A stretch of DNA of 64,000 bases from Saxidomus purpurata. Its lineage: Eukaryota; Mollusca; Bivalvia; Venerida; Veneridae. Where the stretch lies: assembly GCA_022818135.1 (NCBI GenBank), contig JAFMSR010000003.1:12759325-12823324 (forward strand). Reading direction: 5' to 3'. Positions 15,201 to 23,565 of this stretch are shown here, one piece after another (the stretch's first letter is position 1; each line of letters opens with the position of its first letter). A model generated the notes under the pieces. That model was not told where the DNA came from, ran no database searches, and worked only from the letters and a program-made list of their open reading frames with translations. A program made the position numbers and the translations under genes.

Positions 15201-18200
15201 GTTGTATCCCTCCTGGAAAAAATACATAAATACAATCAATGTTTTATTATCAAAATGACACGAAGATAAGTCTCCACACGTTATCCAGGTAAAACAAAAA
15301 AAATATCATTAACTTCATACCATGTATCATCATTTTTGATATTATCTAGATCTACTAAGTTTTTATTTTAAAGCTGCATGATAAAAAACCTATTTAAAAA
15401 CGATCTCGAATCTGCAAATTTTCAAACCTTTAAATATCCTTCAGGAACCAGTTCCCATTAAACCAATAGATGGTGGACCATCGCCTATGAACGTCAAGTA
15501 TGCTGGAAGAGGTGCTCCGTCGGATGTAGGTATACCAACAGTAATGCCACCGCCGTGGGCAAATTCTGGCTGGTCTCCAATGAACGAAAAATTCCGCGGT
15601 AATCTGCAAAATAATGATCACCCGAAAACAGCGATCCCAGCACGCCTTCCGCCAATTTCCTCTACGCCAATGAATACCAAATTCACTGGTGCATCGTCTA
15701 CAGCCAGTTCTAGAAAGGTGGCTGATTATCTGTTTAAGGAAGAACTGAATGCTGACAAAAATTTACGCAAGGTAAGACTTTGATGTATCTGATCGAGAAA
15801 AAGTATGTCGGAGCTTTGAATCAGCAGGGCTGTCACTGCCTTTAAGGGGAATAATCTGACCGGGAAGCTTTTTTACTTGGATGGTAGGGGGTACGCTTTT
15901 TATGCCCCTGAAGGGTGGCATATTAAAATCGCACAGTCCGTCCATCTGTTCGTCTGTCTGTCCGTCTGTGCGTCCCCACTTAAAAATTCGTGTCCGGACT
16001 GTAACTCTGTCATGCAGTGAAGGATTTTAAAATAACTTGGCTCAAATGTCTGGCACATCAAGACGACGTGTCGCGTGCAAGACCCACGTCCCTAGCTCAA
16101 AGATCAAGGTCACACTTGGAGTTTGAAGGTAATGGAATCCTCTGTATAAGCACACATTCGTGTCCGAACTGTAACTAGGTCATGCATTGAATGATTATGA
16201 AATTACTTTGCACAAATGTCTACCACATCAAGACGACGTGTCGCGTGCAAGACCCGCGTCCCTAGCTCAAAAATCAAGGTCACACTTAGAGTTTTAAGGT
16301 AATGGATTCCTCAATATATGCATATATGCACACATTCGTGTCCGGACTGTAACTTTGTCATGCATTGAAGCATTTTGAAATAACTTGGCTCAAATGTCTA
16401 GCTAATCAAGACGACGTGTCGCGTGCAAGACCCACGTCCCTAGCTCAAAGGTCAAGGTCACAGAGTTTGAAGGTGCGGACTGTAACTTTGTCATGCATTG
16501 AAGGATTTTAAAATAACTTGGCTCAAATGTTCAGCACATCAAGACGACGTGTCGCGTGCAAGACCCACGTCCCTAGCTCAAAGGTCAAGGTCACACTTAG
16601 AGTTTGAAGGTAATGGATTCCTCTATATATGCATAAATGCACACATTCGTGTCCGGACCGTAACTTTGTCATGCATTGAAGGATTTTAAAATAACTAGGC
16701 ACAAATGTCTAGCACATCAAGACGGCGTTTCGCGTGCAAGACCCACGTCCCTACCTCAAAGGTCAAGGTCACACTTGGCTTTTAAAAGTAATGGAATACT
16801 GTATGCATGGTTACTCTGTCGTGCGTGGAAGGATTTTGACATTACATAGCACATTTATTGAGCATATGGAGAGGACACAGACTGTAGGGGGGCCGCCTGT
16901 GGGGCAGCCGTATCTAAAAGGGTGATTTTTAAATCCAGAGAAATATAAGTAAAATGTTAAAACTACCGCATCGAATACAGAAAAATAATTTTAATGAGCT
17001 TTATGCTGTCAGACTAATCACTATTGTTTCAGATTGAGAAAATGTAAATTATAAAACAGCGCAGACTCTTTCAGTAACTGTTGACTTTTTATTTTTAACA
17101 GGGGTGATTTTTGTTCTACATGTAATTTGTGGGGAAAAACACAATTTTTAGGTTGACTGGGGCCTAATTCGATAACTAAATCGTCCAGCAACGGACGGCT
17201 ATAAATCACATGTACTTTCATTTTTTATCCCCCCGTCGAAGGCGAAGGGGATATTAGAAATGGTCTTCGTCCGTGCGTCCGTCCGTCCGTCCGTGCGTCC
17301 GTCCCAATTTTGTCCGGAGCATAACTCCAAAAGTACTTGAGGGATTTTCTTCAAACTTCATACACTGACAGAGCACATTGGGAGGAAGTGCAGTGTGTAA
17401 GAACAATAACTCTATCTTGCCTACTTTTAGAGTTATTCCCCTTTTATCAGATTTACTTGAAAAACTTTGTCCGGAGCATAACTCAAAAAGAATTTTGAGG
17501 GATTTTCTTCAAACTTAATACACTGACAAAGCACATTGGTAGGAAGTGCAGTGTGCAAGAACAATAACTCTACCTTGCCTACTTTTAGAGTTATTCCCCT
17601 TTATCAGATTTTACTTGTCCGAAGCATAACTCCAAAAGTACTTGAGGGATTTTCTTCAAACTTCATACACTGACAGAGCACATTGGGAGGAAGTGCAGTG
17701 TGTAAGAACAATAACTCTATCTTGCCTCTTTTAGAGTTATTCCCTTTATCAGATTTACTTGAAAAACTTTGTTCGGAGCATAACTCAAAAAGTACTTGAG
17801 GGATTTTCTTCAAACTTAATACACTGACATAGCACATTGGTAGGAAGTGCAGTGTGCAAGAACAATAATTCTACCTTGCCTACTTTTAGAGTTATTCCCT
17901 TTATCAGATTTACTTTAAAAGTTTTGTCCAGAGCATAACTCCAAAAGTACCTGAGGGTTTACTTCAAACTTAATACACTGATATAGCACATTGGTAGGAA
18001 GTGCAGTGTGCAAGAACAATAACTCTACCTTGCCTACTTTAAGAGTTATTCCCCTTTATCAGATTTACTTGTCCGAAGCATAACTCCAAAAGTATTTGAG
18101 GGATTTTCTTCAAACTTAATACACTGACCTAGCACATTGGTAGGAAGTGCAGTGTGCAAGAACAATAACTCTATCTTGCCTACTTTTAGAGTTATTCCCC

Positions 18201-20221
18201 TTTATCAGATTCACTTTAAAAGTTTTGTCCAGAGCATAACTCCAAAAAGTACTTGAGGGTTTACTTCAAACTTAATACACTGACATAGCACATTGGTAGG
18301 AAGTGCAGTGTGCAAGAACAAAACTCTACCTTGCCTACTTTTAGAGTTATTCCCCTTTATCAGATTTACTTGTCCGAAGCATAACTCCAAAAGTATTTGA
18401 GGGATTTTCTTCAAACTTAATACACTGACCTAGCACATTGGTAGGAAGTGTAGTGTGCAAGAGCAATAACTCTACCTTGCCTACTTTTAGAGTTATTCCC
18501 CTTTATCAGATTTACTTTAAAAGTTTTGTCCAGAGCATAACTCCAAAGGTACTTGAGGGATTTTCTTCAAACTTAATACACTGACTTAGCACATTGGTAG
18601 GAAGTGCAGTGTGCAAGAACAATAACTCTACCTTGCCTACTTTTAGAGTTAAACCCCTTTATCAGATTTACTTGTCCAAAGCATAACTCCAAAAGTACTT
18701 GTGGGATTTTCTTCAAACTTAATACACTGACTTAGCACATTGGTAGGAAGTGCAGTGTGCAAGAACAATAACTCTACCTTGCCTACTTTTAGTCAAATAG
18801 AAAAATATCATACCTATACTGATAATGAACATTAATATAATTTTGCAAACCTTCTCTTCATTGCCTTATTCTTTTTCCACTTACTTGAAAACTGTACTCA
18901 GCATGACCATAACTATACGGCTTTTTAAGGATTTCCTCTCACCAAGTAAAATGTACGAAAGTACAACCTTCAGGTAACTTCTTCCTGGCGGGGGGATTAA
19001 CCATGTGTAACATGGCTCTTGTTTAAATAGATTATTGCAACTACATGTATTGGCTTTGGAATTGCTAGTACATGTAGTATGTACCTATATTTGGTTCTTT
19101 GATAATGTTGGTGTTTCAGAGTTTGATTATTGAACTTGAGGGAACAGAACATTATGAAATACCTCTGCGTTGAAAAGGGAAAACTTTCAGTTATATTGTT
19201 TTGATTTTACAACTTTATTTAAGAGTTGCCCGTTCACAAACAAATCGGAACAAATTACCTCTTAATTTATTTATTTAGAATCTGAACGTGAGTTTAACTC
19301 CATTATTAACAAATAAATTACGCACTAAGAAAGAGTTTCAAGCACATGAATAAAGCAGGCAAGCATGTACAAAACATGCTTGTCGATATACATGTAGCTA
19401 GTTTGCAAATGTACTGGTCTTTTGTGTACAATAGGGTTTTGAATGGTTACTGCACTAGTCTTTTTATTCCGTTGTCCTATATGAACGCTGTCTCTATAAA
19501 ACCATTTAGAAGGTTTTGATGCAACTTTTGCCAAAGTTCAAGTGTCAAATATTCACAGAGCGTTAACATTTAGATAAAGGGGTGAATTCTATAACTTTGG
19601 ACCTGTACATTGAAGAGTTAATTGATACAAAATTCTGTTTTAAGAGTAAAATGCATTACATTGTATTTACAGAAGAAAAAACAAAAGGCCAGGAAGAACA
19701 GCATAGGTCCCAGTGATGATGAAGTCATCAGTCCAAGTCTTCTAGCAAATGGAGCTGCGGGGTCAGCAAATACCGCGGAAATAAAAAAGAAACATAAGAA
19801 GAACAAGAAGCTGAAGAAATCAAAGGTTGGAAACAGGACGAAACAATCATTTGATTTACCGACACAGCCAGAATACACACCAGATGGAGTGTTTACACCA
19901 AAACCGGACTTTTATAGCATTCCCCAACAAGGACCGACTTTAATGAATGGCACTCCAACATTTAGTCAAACGATTCACCAAACGAGCTTGCCCTATGCCC
20001 AAACTCCATCTGGTCACCTGCCACCTCTCAGTGCATCTTTTAACGGTGGCTATCCGCAGATGAACGGTGGTGTGCAATCCTTCGACCCGCGGTTTACTTG
20101 GAAAACTGCTGGCGCAGTCGCTTCTGTAGCAGTGCAGCCTAAAGTAAGGAGACTTTCTGTGTTAGACATACATTCCGTGGACGATCCATCCAAGGTAGAA
20201 CGTACCGAACTTTCCAATTAG
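345..20221 (+). CDS. Single-pass membrane protein gene, 3' part (four exons)
   Basis: I do not recognise the family. Four exons (345-371, 3522-3634, 15445-15771, 19673-20221) each have AG acceptors, the first three have GT donors, and their phases match, giving about 337 residues and a stop at 20219-20221. The order is a short acidic stalk (TEEDKSEQ), one hydrophobic span of about 24 residues, a basic juxtamembrane stretch with one Cys (REKIRNKFCPKQ), then a long, Pro/Ser/Asn-rich and probably disordered cytoplasmic tail. The tail has three PMN-x-K-[YF]-x-G repeats, a Lys-rich block, an acidic Ser patch (SDDE) and C-terminus ERTELSN. Basic residues after the span suggest type I topology with the ectodomain upstream of the window. 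The tail could be an adaptor- or cytoskeleton-binding region of an adhesion receptor, but this is inference. Confidence 0.72.
372..1779. other. Intron sequence without a recognisable gene
   Basis: AT-rich sequence downstream of the microexon. Open frames here, such as one at 890-1312, show no recognisable domain. A weakly repeated phrase (GGAAATGG followed by CTCCGG-like sequence) recurs near 1388, 1448 and 1716, suggesting an old degenerate repeat. Confidence 0.4.
1780..2215. repeat. Degenerate AGTACT/ACAGTA-rich interspersed repeat
   Basis: Over 400 bp are dominated by variants of the words ACAGTACT, TAGTACTG and AGTACTA on both strands at irregular spacing. AGTACT is self-complementary, so the block can form many alternative small hairpins. 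No clean period or flanking duplication was seen. Confidence 0.5.
3072..3101 (+). repeat. (GTCC)n-type microsatellite remnant
   Basis: A short run of GTCC/GTTC tetranucleotides. In this window such GTCY tracts mark the 5' part of pearl-like elements, so this may be the remnant of one. No 160-bp core units follow it clearly. Confidence 0.5.
3522..3634 (+). CDS. Transmembrane exon of membrane protein
   Basis: Acceptor TTTTTCAG and donor CAG/GTACGT flank a 113-bp exon. With the preceding A it encodes Ser followed by 37 residues. These open with ALLAVVIPVAILVAFAIAG and run on through VAFWLL, an uninterrupted membrane span of about 24 residues rich in Ala, Val and Ile. REKIRNKFCPKQ then follows: a positively charged cytoplasmic border with a Cys that could be palmitoylated (inference). 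The exon ends in phase 0 and joins the next exon without a shift. This is the best-supported structural element of the gene. Confidence 0.78.
3690..4200 (+). repeat. Minisatellite of ~30-bp units in intron
   Basis: About 16 imperfect units follow the pattern TGCTCCTACG-aaACAAATG-TTTCCAAAACA. The unit is close to a multiple of three in many copies, so long open frames appear on both strands. Those frames are repeat products, not genes. The array begins only ~55 bp after the transmembrane exon. Confidence 0.8.
4522..5113. mobile_element. 592-bp foldback element with 21-bp palindromic units
   Basis: The ends are inverted copies beginning TACGGAAGCCCAATAGTGCC. The 6-bp sequence TCTGTG flanks the element on both sides (4516-4521 and 5114-5119), consistent with a target-site duplication. 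Between the termini is an array of ~21-bp units (AAGTTGAAAATTCAAGATACT and variants) that switches to the complementary orientation near the centre, so the whole element can fold into one hairpin with arms close to 295 bp. Single units such as AAGTTGAATATTCAACTT are themselves perfect palindromes. Long open frames on both strands follow from the 3n period and are not genes. Confidence 0.85.
5590..6310 (+). mobile_element. Degraded tandem-core element with (GACA)n tail
   Basis: Phrases such as ACCTGGTGTCC, ATCAAGACAAACATTCTGA and CCAATTTTCATGA recur every 150-170 bp. The block ends in a GACAGACAGACA microsatellite at about 6245-6285 followed by GAGCTCAAAAGAG. This is the core-repeat plus tetranucleotide organisation of the pearl-like elements elsewhere in the window, but of a different, diverged family. 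Confidence 0.6.
6311..7974. other. AT-rich intron sequence, nothing recognised
   Basis: No coding similarity, tandem array, tRNA-like fold or terminal inverted repeat was seen here. Short open frames around 6563-6809 are low-complexity Asn/Lys or Phe/Leu translations of AT-rich DNA. Confidence 0.5.
7975..8953 (+). mobile_element. Non-autonomous element, AGCTCGACTTTT termini
   Basis: The left end reads AGCTCGACTTTT and the right end AAAAAGTCGAGC, inverted over 11 bp. A hexanucleotide microsatellite (GGCGTC)n follows the left end at ~8017-8050. About five diverged units of ~160 bp recur around the phrases CTTGGTTAAGTTTTCGTACC and AACTCTGTCAAGG. It ends GACAGCTCTTGTTTT. A second, interrupted copy lies at 62702-63842. 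This fits the bivalve pearl/Helentron-associated plan. The frame at 8193-8522 lies inside it and is not a gene. Confidence 0.75.
9168..9428. repeat. GAGATATCTC palindrome cluster 1
   Basis: About ten occurrences of the palindrome GAGATATCTC or close variants lie 20-35 bp apart, separated by short unique AT-rich spacers. The word recurs rather than the whole interval, so this is an interspersed-motif array and not an ordinary tandem repeat. A matching cluster lies at 11996-12440. Confidence 0.75.
9463..11345 (+). mobile_element. Cluster of pearl-like elements, partly nested
   Basis: At least three element starts are visible: CCCCCCCCGTAAAAGG at 9468, a CCCCCATAAACTATGGGG hairpin at ~10017, and GTCCGTCC tracts near 9506, 10069, 10233 and 10438. 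From ~10440 core units recur at ~150 bp with phrases GTGTCCGCTCCATATCTCCT and AAGGTCAAGGTCA. The right end, GCCATGGGGGGAGACATATG then AACTAGTTCTTGTT, matches inverted sequence in the minus-strand copy at 26010-26543. Boundaries between the members are uncertain. Confidence 0.65.
11346..11995. other. Intron sequence, nothing recognised
   Basis: AT-rich, with an A10-type tract at ~11459 and a TGTTGTTG run. There is no domain-bearing frame and no inverted termini. Confidence 0.45.
11996..12440. repeat. GAGATATCTC palindrome cluster 2
   Basis: About 18 copies of GAGATATCTC or one-mismatch variants lie at 20-35 bp intervals across ~440 bp. It is the same motif and spacing as at 9168-9428. The two clusters bracket the pearl-like block at 9463-11345, so they may once have been one array or two ends of one larger element (inference). 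Confidence 0.75.
12678..13116 (+). mobile_element. Composite of two element fragments
   Basis: It begins ATGCCCCCACCGAAATG with a GGTGGGCATATTGGTATCGC partner, the left end of the ATGCCCCC family. It then passes into the middle and right end of the AGCTCACC family (GCATGTAGCATTGCC, GGACCTTTACCAAGATTGTT, ending AAGCGATATAAGGGCATC then TTGGCCGTCTTGTT). One fragment has probably inserted in or recombined with the other. Confidence 0.6.
13117..13925. other. Intron sequence, nothing recognised
   Basis: AT-rich DNA with no supported gene, array or element boundary. Frames in this stretch are short and low-complexity. Confidence 0.45.
13926..14498 (+). mobile_element. Pearl-like element, ATGCCCC family, three core units
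   Basis: The left end is ATGCCCCAAAGGTGGGCATA, followed by a short GTCCGTGTGTCCGTCC tract. Three ~165-bp core units start near 13986, 14149 and 14322 (GTGTCCGGAcTGTAACTTTG). The right end is GAGGGCATTCGTCACTTATG then GGGACAGTTCTTGTT. Each unit carries an AAGGTCA-containing phrase. It is the same family as 15899 and 57968. Confidence 0.78.
14499..15444. other. Intron sequence, nothing recognised
   Basis: AT-rich sequence up to the acceptor of the 15445 exon. Minus-strand frames at 14609-14875 and 14892-15125 show no domain and no splice context. Confidence 0.45.
15445..15771 (+). CDS. Cytoplasmic tail exon with PMN-x-K repeats
   Basis: Acceptor TATCCTTCAG and donor AAG/GTAAGA bound a phase-0/0 exon of 109 codons, directly in frame with the transmembrane exon. 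Three spaced copies of one short motif stand out: SPMNVKYAGRG, SPMNEKFRGNL and TPMNTKFTGAS, consensus [ST]-P-M-N-x-K-[YF]-x-G, separated by ~40 Pro/Asn-rich residues. The exon ends in a charged stretch (ADYLFKEELNADKNLRK). The rest has the composition of a disordered tail. A repeated short linear motif suggests a multivalent binding site, possibly regulated by phosphorylation at the [ST]P step. No known ligand is recognised. Confidence 0.8.
15899..16900 (+). mobile_element. Pearl-like element, ATGCCCC family, six core units
   Basis: The left end is TTATGCCCCTGAAGGGTGGC, then a GTCCGTC/GTCTGTC microsatellite (~15935-15975), then about six core units of 130-190 bp containing CGTGTCCGGACTGTAAC, ACATCAAGACGACGTGTCGC and AAAGGTCAAGGTCACAC. 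The fourth unit is internally shortened near 16465. The right end is replaced at ~16890 by GGGGGGCCGCCTGTGGGGCA, so the usual CTTGTT terminus is missing. Confidence 0.82.
17225..19026 (+). mobile_element. Pearl-like element with ten core units in dimeric order
   Basis: The left end is TTATCCCCCCGTCGAAGGCG, followed by GTCCGTGCGTCCGTCC. Ten units of ~150 bp begin near 17313, 17468, 17617, 17769, 17924, 18071, 18226, 18370, 18527 and 18673. The right end is CGGGGGGATTAACCATGTGT then AACATGGCTCTTGTTT. From unit 5 on, units alternate between TCCAGAGC and TCCGAAGC types, so the later part grew by ~300-bp dimers. The left CCCCCCG and right CGGGGGG form a subterminal inverted repeat. Confidence 0.85.
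19673..20221 (+). CDS. Terminal coding exon with Lys-rich block
   Basis: Acceptor TGTATTTACAG; phase 0, 182 codons and a TAG stop. It starts KKKQKARKNSIGPSDDE: a basic stretch, then a Ser next to acidic residues that resembles a casein kinase 2 site. A second strongly basic run (EIKKKHKKNKKLKKSK) follows at about residues 39-54 of the exon. Such blocks can act as phosphoinositide-binding or nuclear-targeting signals; which applies here is unknown. The remainder is rich in Pro, Gln, Ser, Thr and Asn with aromatic-Thr-Pro steps (YTPDG, FTPKP), ending VRRLSVLDIHSVDDPSKVER then TELSN. No enzymatic domain is visible. An in-frame Met upstream of the acceptor is intronic and was not used. Confidence 0.82.
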   Translation, partial: KKKQKARKNSIGPSDDEVISPSLLANGAAGSANTAEIKKKHKKNKKLKKSKVGNRTKQSFDLPTQPEYTPDGVFTPKPDFYSIPQQGPTLMNGTPTFSQTIHQTSLPYAQTPSGHLPPLSASFNGGYPQMNGGVQSFDPRFTWKTAGAVASVAVQPKVRRLSVLDIHSVDDPSKVERTELSN

Positions 20222-21925
20222 CCGGACAATACTTGCAAACAATCAATTTTGCTAAATTTTACGATCATAAATTGAGATTTCAAAGAAATCTTGAAAATAT
20301 AACCCGCCGTTATGCAGTACATATGATATTTTGTTGAATGGCATTAATCATAACTGAGGTTTCTTGATGTTGCAAATAAATCTAGATATCATAAATTCGC
20401 CAGATATTGATGTCGAAAACATCATTCAATTTATAGTATAAACGTATTAAAACTAAGTCACTTTGAATTGTAAATCCATCCACATCAAAAGTGGCGTTTA
20501 TTTGTTCTTACGTTGTAATTTGCTTTTAAACTCTGTCTTGTTTTAGCTCACCTTTTACAAAATACCACTGTGTGGTATTAGGATCGCTCACCCTCCGTAC
20601 GTTCACAATTTCCTTAAAACGACATCTTCTCTGAAACCACCAAGCCAATGATGATGAAACCTGGCAGAAATGTTTCTTGTATAAAGCTCCACCAAAGTTA
20701 TTCAAATACATGTAATTCCATTCCATGCAGAACTCTGCTTGCCATGGCAACGGAAAGGAAAAACTTTTAAAATATTCTTCTCAATAATTGGAAGGCCCAG
20801 AACTTAGATATTTACCATGTAGTATTGCCTAATGGACCTCTACCAAGATTATTCAATCATAACCCCTTGGAAAAAATTGACTCCGTCCGAAGGGTTGCTT
20901 GATTTTACATAGATTTCTATAGGAAACATTTTCTTCTCGGAAATCACAAGGCGTAGAGCTTAGATATTAGGCATGTAACATTGTCTAGTTGACCTCTACC
21001 ATGGTTGTTAAAAGCATGACCCCGGGTCAAAATTGACTCTGCCTGGGGGTCACTTGATTTTGCATAGGCTAATATAGGAAACCACAAGACCTATAGCTTA
21101 GATATTTGGCAAGTAGCATTACCTAGTAGACCTCTACCAAAATTGTTCAAATCATGGCATCCTGCTCGGGGGTCACTTGATTTCACATAAGCTTATATAG
21201 GAAAAACTTTAATAATCTTCTTTTCTAAAACCACAAGGCCCAGAGCTTATATATTTGGAATGTAGCATTGTGTAGTGGACCACTGCGAATATTGTTCAAA
21301 TCAGTACCTCATGTCAAAATTGACACTTTCTGCTACACGTTTGATGACCTTGTTTTATAGCCAGTGGTAGCCACGTGAGCGATATAGGGCCATCTTGGCC
21401 CTCTTGATTTTATTTTACATTGATCTTTGTTTTTTTTTCAATTTGATATCAATATGTCACTGTTAAACTATTTCAGGTGGTTAGCCGTATCGTCTGAATT
21501 TATTTTTTATTGAAGCTATTAAAGTGGCTATAAAGCCCTCCTACACAATACCGTAACATATATGTCGTATATGAGCGTTTTTACCACAAAATGAGCTAGT
21601 GTAAGTTAATACCATGATCTCGAAATTACGATTTACAGCAGGTATTGTCGCTCAAGCGAACGTAGGAAAAGTTCCATCAAAAATGGTGCAGCATTAAATA
21701 GGTCTCTCAGTCCCAGTGTCCTGAGAGTTTTGGCTTTTGACTTAAAGTTTTGAGTATTTAGTATAACAGTAGGTTAGCATGTGGTCCATTGGTTTTGGTG
21801 GAGTGACAAGCTTTTAAAAAAAGTCTTGACTGTTTTCGAAGTAGCTACACTTAGTCATATCCCGTATGTTTGATACATGTATTTTATCGGCTATAAATGT
21901 TGCATAATGTTTGATGCCGAATAAA
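20222..21925 (+). promoter_or_regulatory. Probable 3' UTR with two candidate poly(A) signals
   Basis: AATAAA occurs at 20375-20380, about 155 bp after the stop, and again at 21920-21925, followed by the GT/TTG-rich run TATTATTGTTGTTG. Use of the first gives a short UTR. Use of the second would place the transposable element at 20544-21406 inside the transcript. The downstream GT-rich tract makes the distal site the better-looking one, but neither can be proven here. Confidence 0.45.
20544..21406 (+). mobile_element. AGCTCACC-family non-autonomous element
   Basis: The left end is TTTTAGCTCACC and the right end CACGTGAGCGATATAGGGCC then ATCTTGGCCCTCTTG. AGCTCACC and GTGAGC are inverted. Internal units of ~160 bp recur with GGCATGTAGCATTGCC-like and GACCTCTACCAAGATTGTTC phrases. 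Related copies or pieces lie at 12840, 40592 (minus), 52905, 59160, 60693 and 62777. Confidence 0.8.
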
Positions 21926-22446
21926 GTATTATTGTTGTTGTATACATGGGTTTAGAGTTTCGAGACTATACAAGAACGTAGGTATCCGAAGCGTATCGAG
22001 TGAACGTTTGTGAATGTTACGCTAATTATGTGTAGAAAAAAGACTTAAACTTTGGTTTGTTTTAACTTGCTCGTATACTTTAAAGGGGATTACTATCTGC
22101 AACAGTCCAAATATCCTCGTCTTCAATTTTTTGTAGAGTCACTGTCTTTTGGTTAATTTGAATAACGCCATGATATAAAAACTTAACAGCTGAGATTTAC
22201 GTTTTTTCTGAAGTTTTTGTCGTTTCAAAAGTATCATCATATTTTTAGTAGGTTAACACAAATGATTGGTTTGATCATAGATAATATTTAAAACAAAAAA
22301 TTTCTCGGACGACGGGTTTTATGTTTTCGCACAGTTGTTATTAAGTTTAGTTGTTAGCTAAATAGTGTGCAATAAGAAATTAATTTGTGAGTAAGTTATG
22401 CAAATTATATTTATTGTAACAATTACCAAAATTATAATTATTATAG
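21926..22446. other. AT-rich intergenic sequence
   Basis: No supported feature. It ends in TTATAATTATTATAGTCGG, where the next repeat begins. Confidence 0.4.
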
Positions 22447-23565
22447 TCGGTGGTTAGTCGGTCGGTCGGGCAGGGGGGGGCACTACGCTACGGTCGGCCT
22501 TGCATTTTTCTTTTTCGGAGCATAACTTGAAAACTACTGGTTCGAATTCAATACAACTTCATACAATGGTCAAGCATATTAAAGGGTCAGTGTACAAGAA
22601 CCATAACCATCTTGAGTAATTACAGAGTCATTTCCTGTTACTTGCTTTTCCGGAGCAAAACTTAAAATACTAATTGGAATTCAATAACTTCATACAACGG
22701 TCAAGACAAGAGAAGTTGTTCAAGAACCATAAGTCTATTCTTGTATTACAGAGTTATTGTCATTAGTTATATTATAATTTTAAGCTGAAAACTACTTGTT
22801 GGAATTCATACAACTTCATACAATAGCCAAGATATTGAGAGAAATGGGCACAAGAACCATAACTCAATCTTGACTCATTACAGAGTTATTGCCTTGTCTT
22901 ATTTTTCTTGTCAGAACTTATCTACATGTTCGAATTCAATACAACTTTATACAAGGTCAAGCACATTGTACCAAAACCTTACTCATCTTGACTAATTACA
23001 GAGTTATTGCCCTTTGTTACTTTTCCTTGTCCGGAGCATAAGCTGAAAACTACTTGTTGGAATTCAATACAACTTCATACAATAGCCAAGCATATTGAGA
23101 GAAAGTGCAGTGCACAAGAACCATAACTCAATCTTGACTCATTACAGAGTTATTGCCTTTTCTTATTTTTCCTTGTCCGGAGCATAACTTGAAATCTACA
23201 TGTTCGAATTCAATACAACTTCATACAATGGTCAAGCACATTGAGAGGAAGTGCAGTGTACAAAAACCATTACTCTATCTTGACTAATTACAGAGTTATT
23301 GCCCTTTGTTACTTTTCCTTGTCCGGAGCATAACTTGAAAACTACTTGTTGGAATTCAATACAACTTCATACAATGACCAAGCACAATAAGAGGAAGTGC
23401 AGTGTACAAGAACTATAACTCTATCTTGACAAATTACAGAGTTATTGCCAAGAACAATATCTCTATTTTAGTTTTTTTGCAAGGTATTCTGTTACTACTA
23501 ACTTCCTCAGTTGATAAAGCGGTCTTTCGGGGGTATTAATCACATTTAGTGATATGTCTGGTTTC
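22447..23565 (+). mobile_element. Pearl-like element with seven ~145-bp units
   Basis: It starts in a (GTCG)n tract (GTTAGTCGGTCGGTCGGGCA). About seven units follow, each with TTGTCCGGAGCATAACTTGA, GAATTCAATACAACTTCATA and TTACAGAGTTATTGCC. The right end is TCTTTCGGGGGTATTAATCA followed by CATTTAGTGATATGTCTGG. A shorter relative with the intact left end (ATACCCCCAAAACG) sits at 42448-42905. The left terminal motif is missing here. Confidence 0.78.

Noticed and set aside
15487..15783. Independent 98-codon gene starting at an internal Met
   Set aside because: It is the tail exon of the membrane protein in the same frame, bounded by splice sites; the Met is internal.
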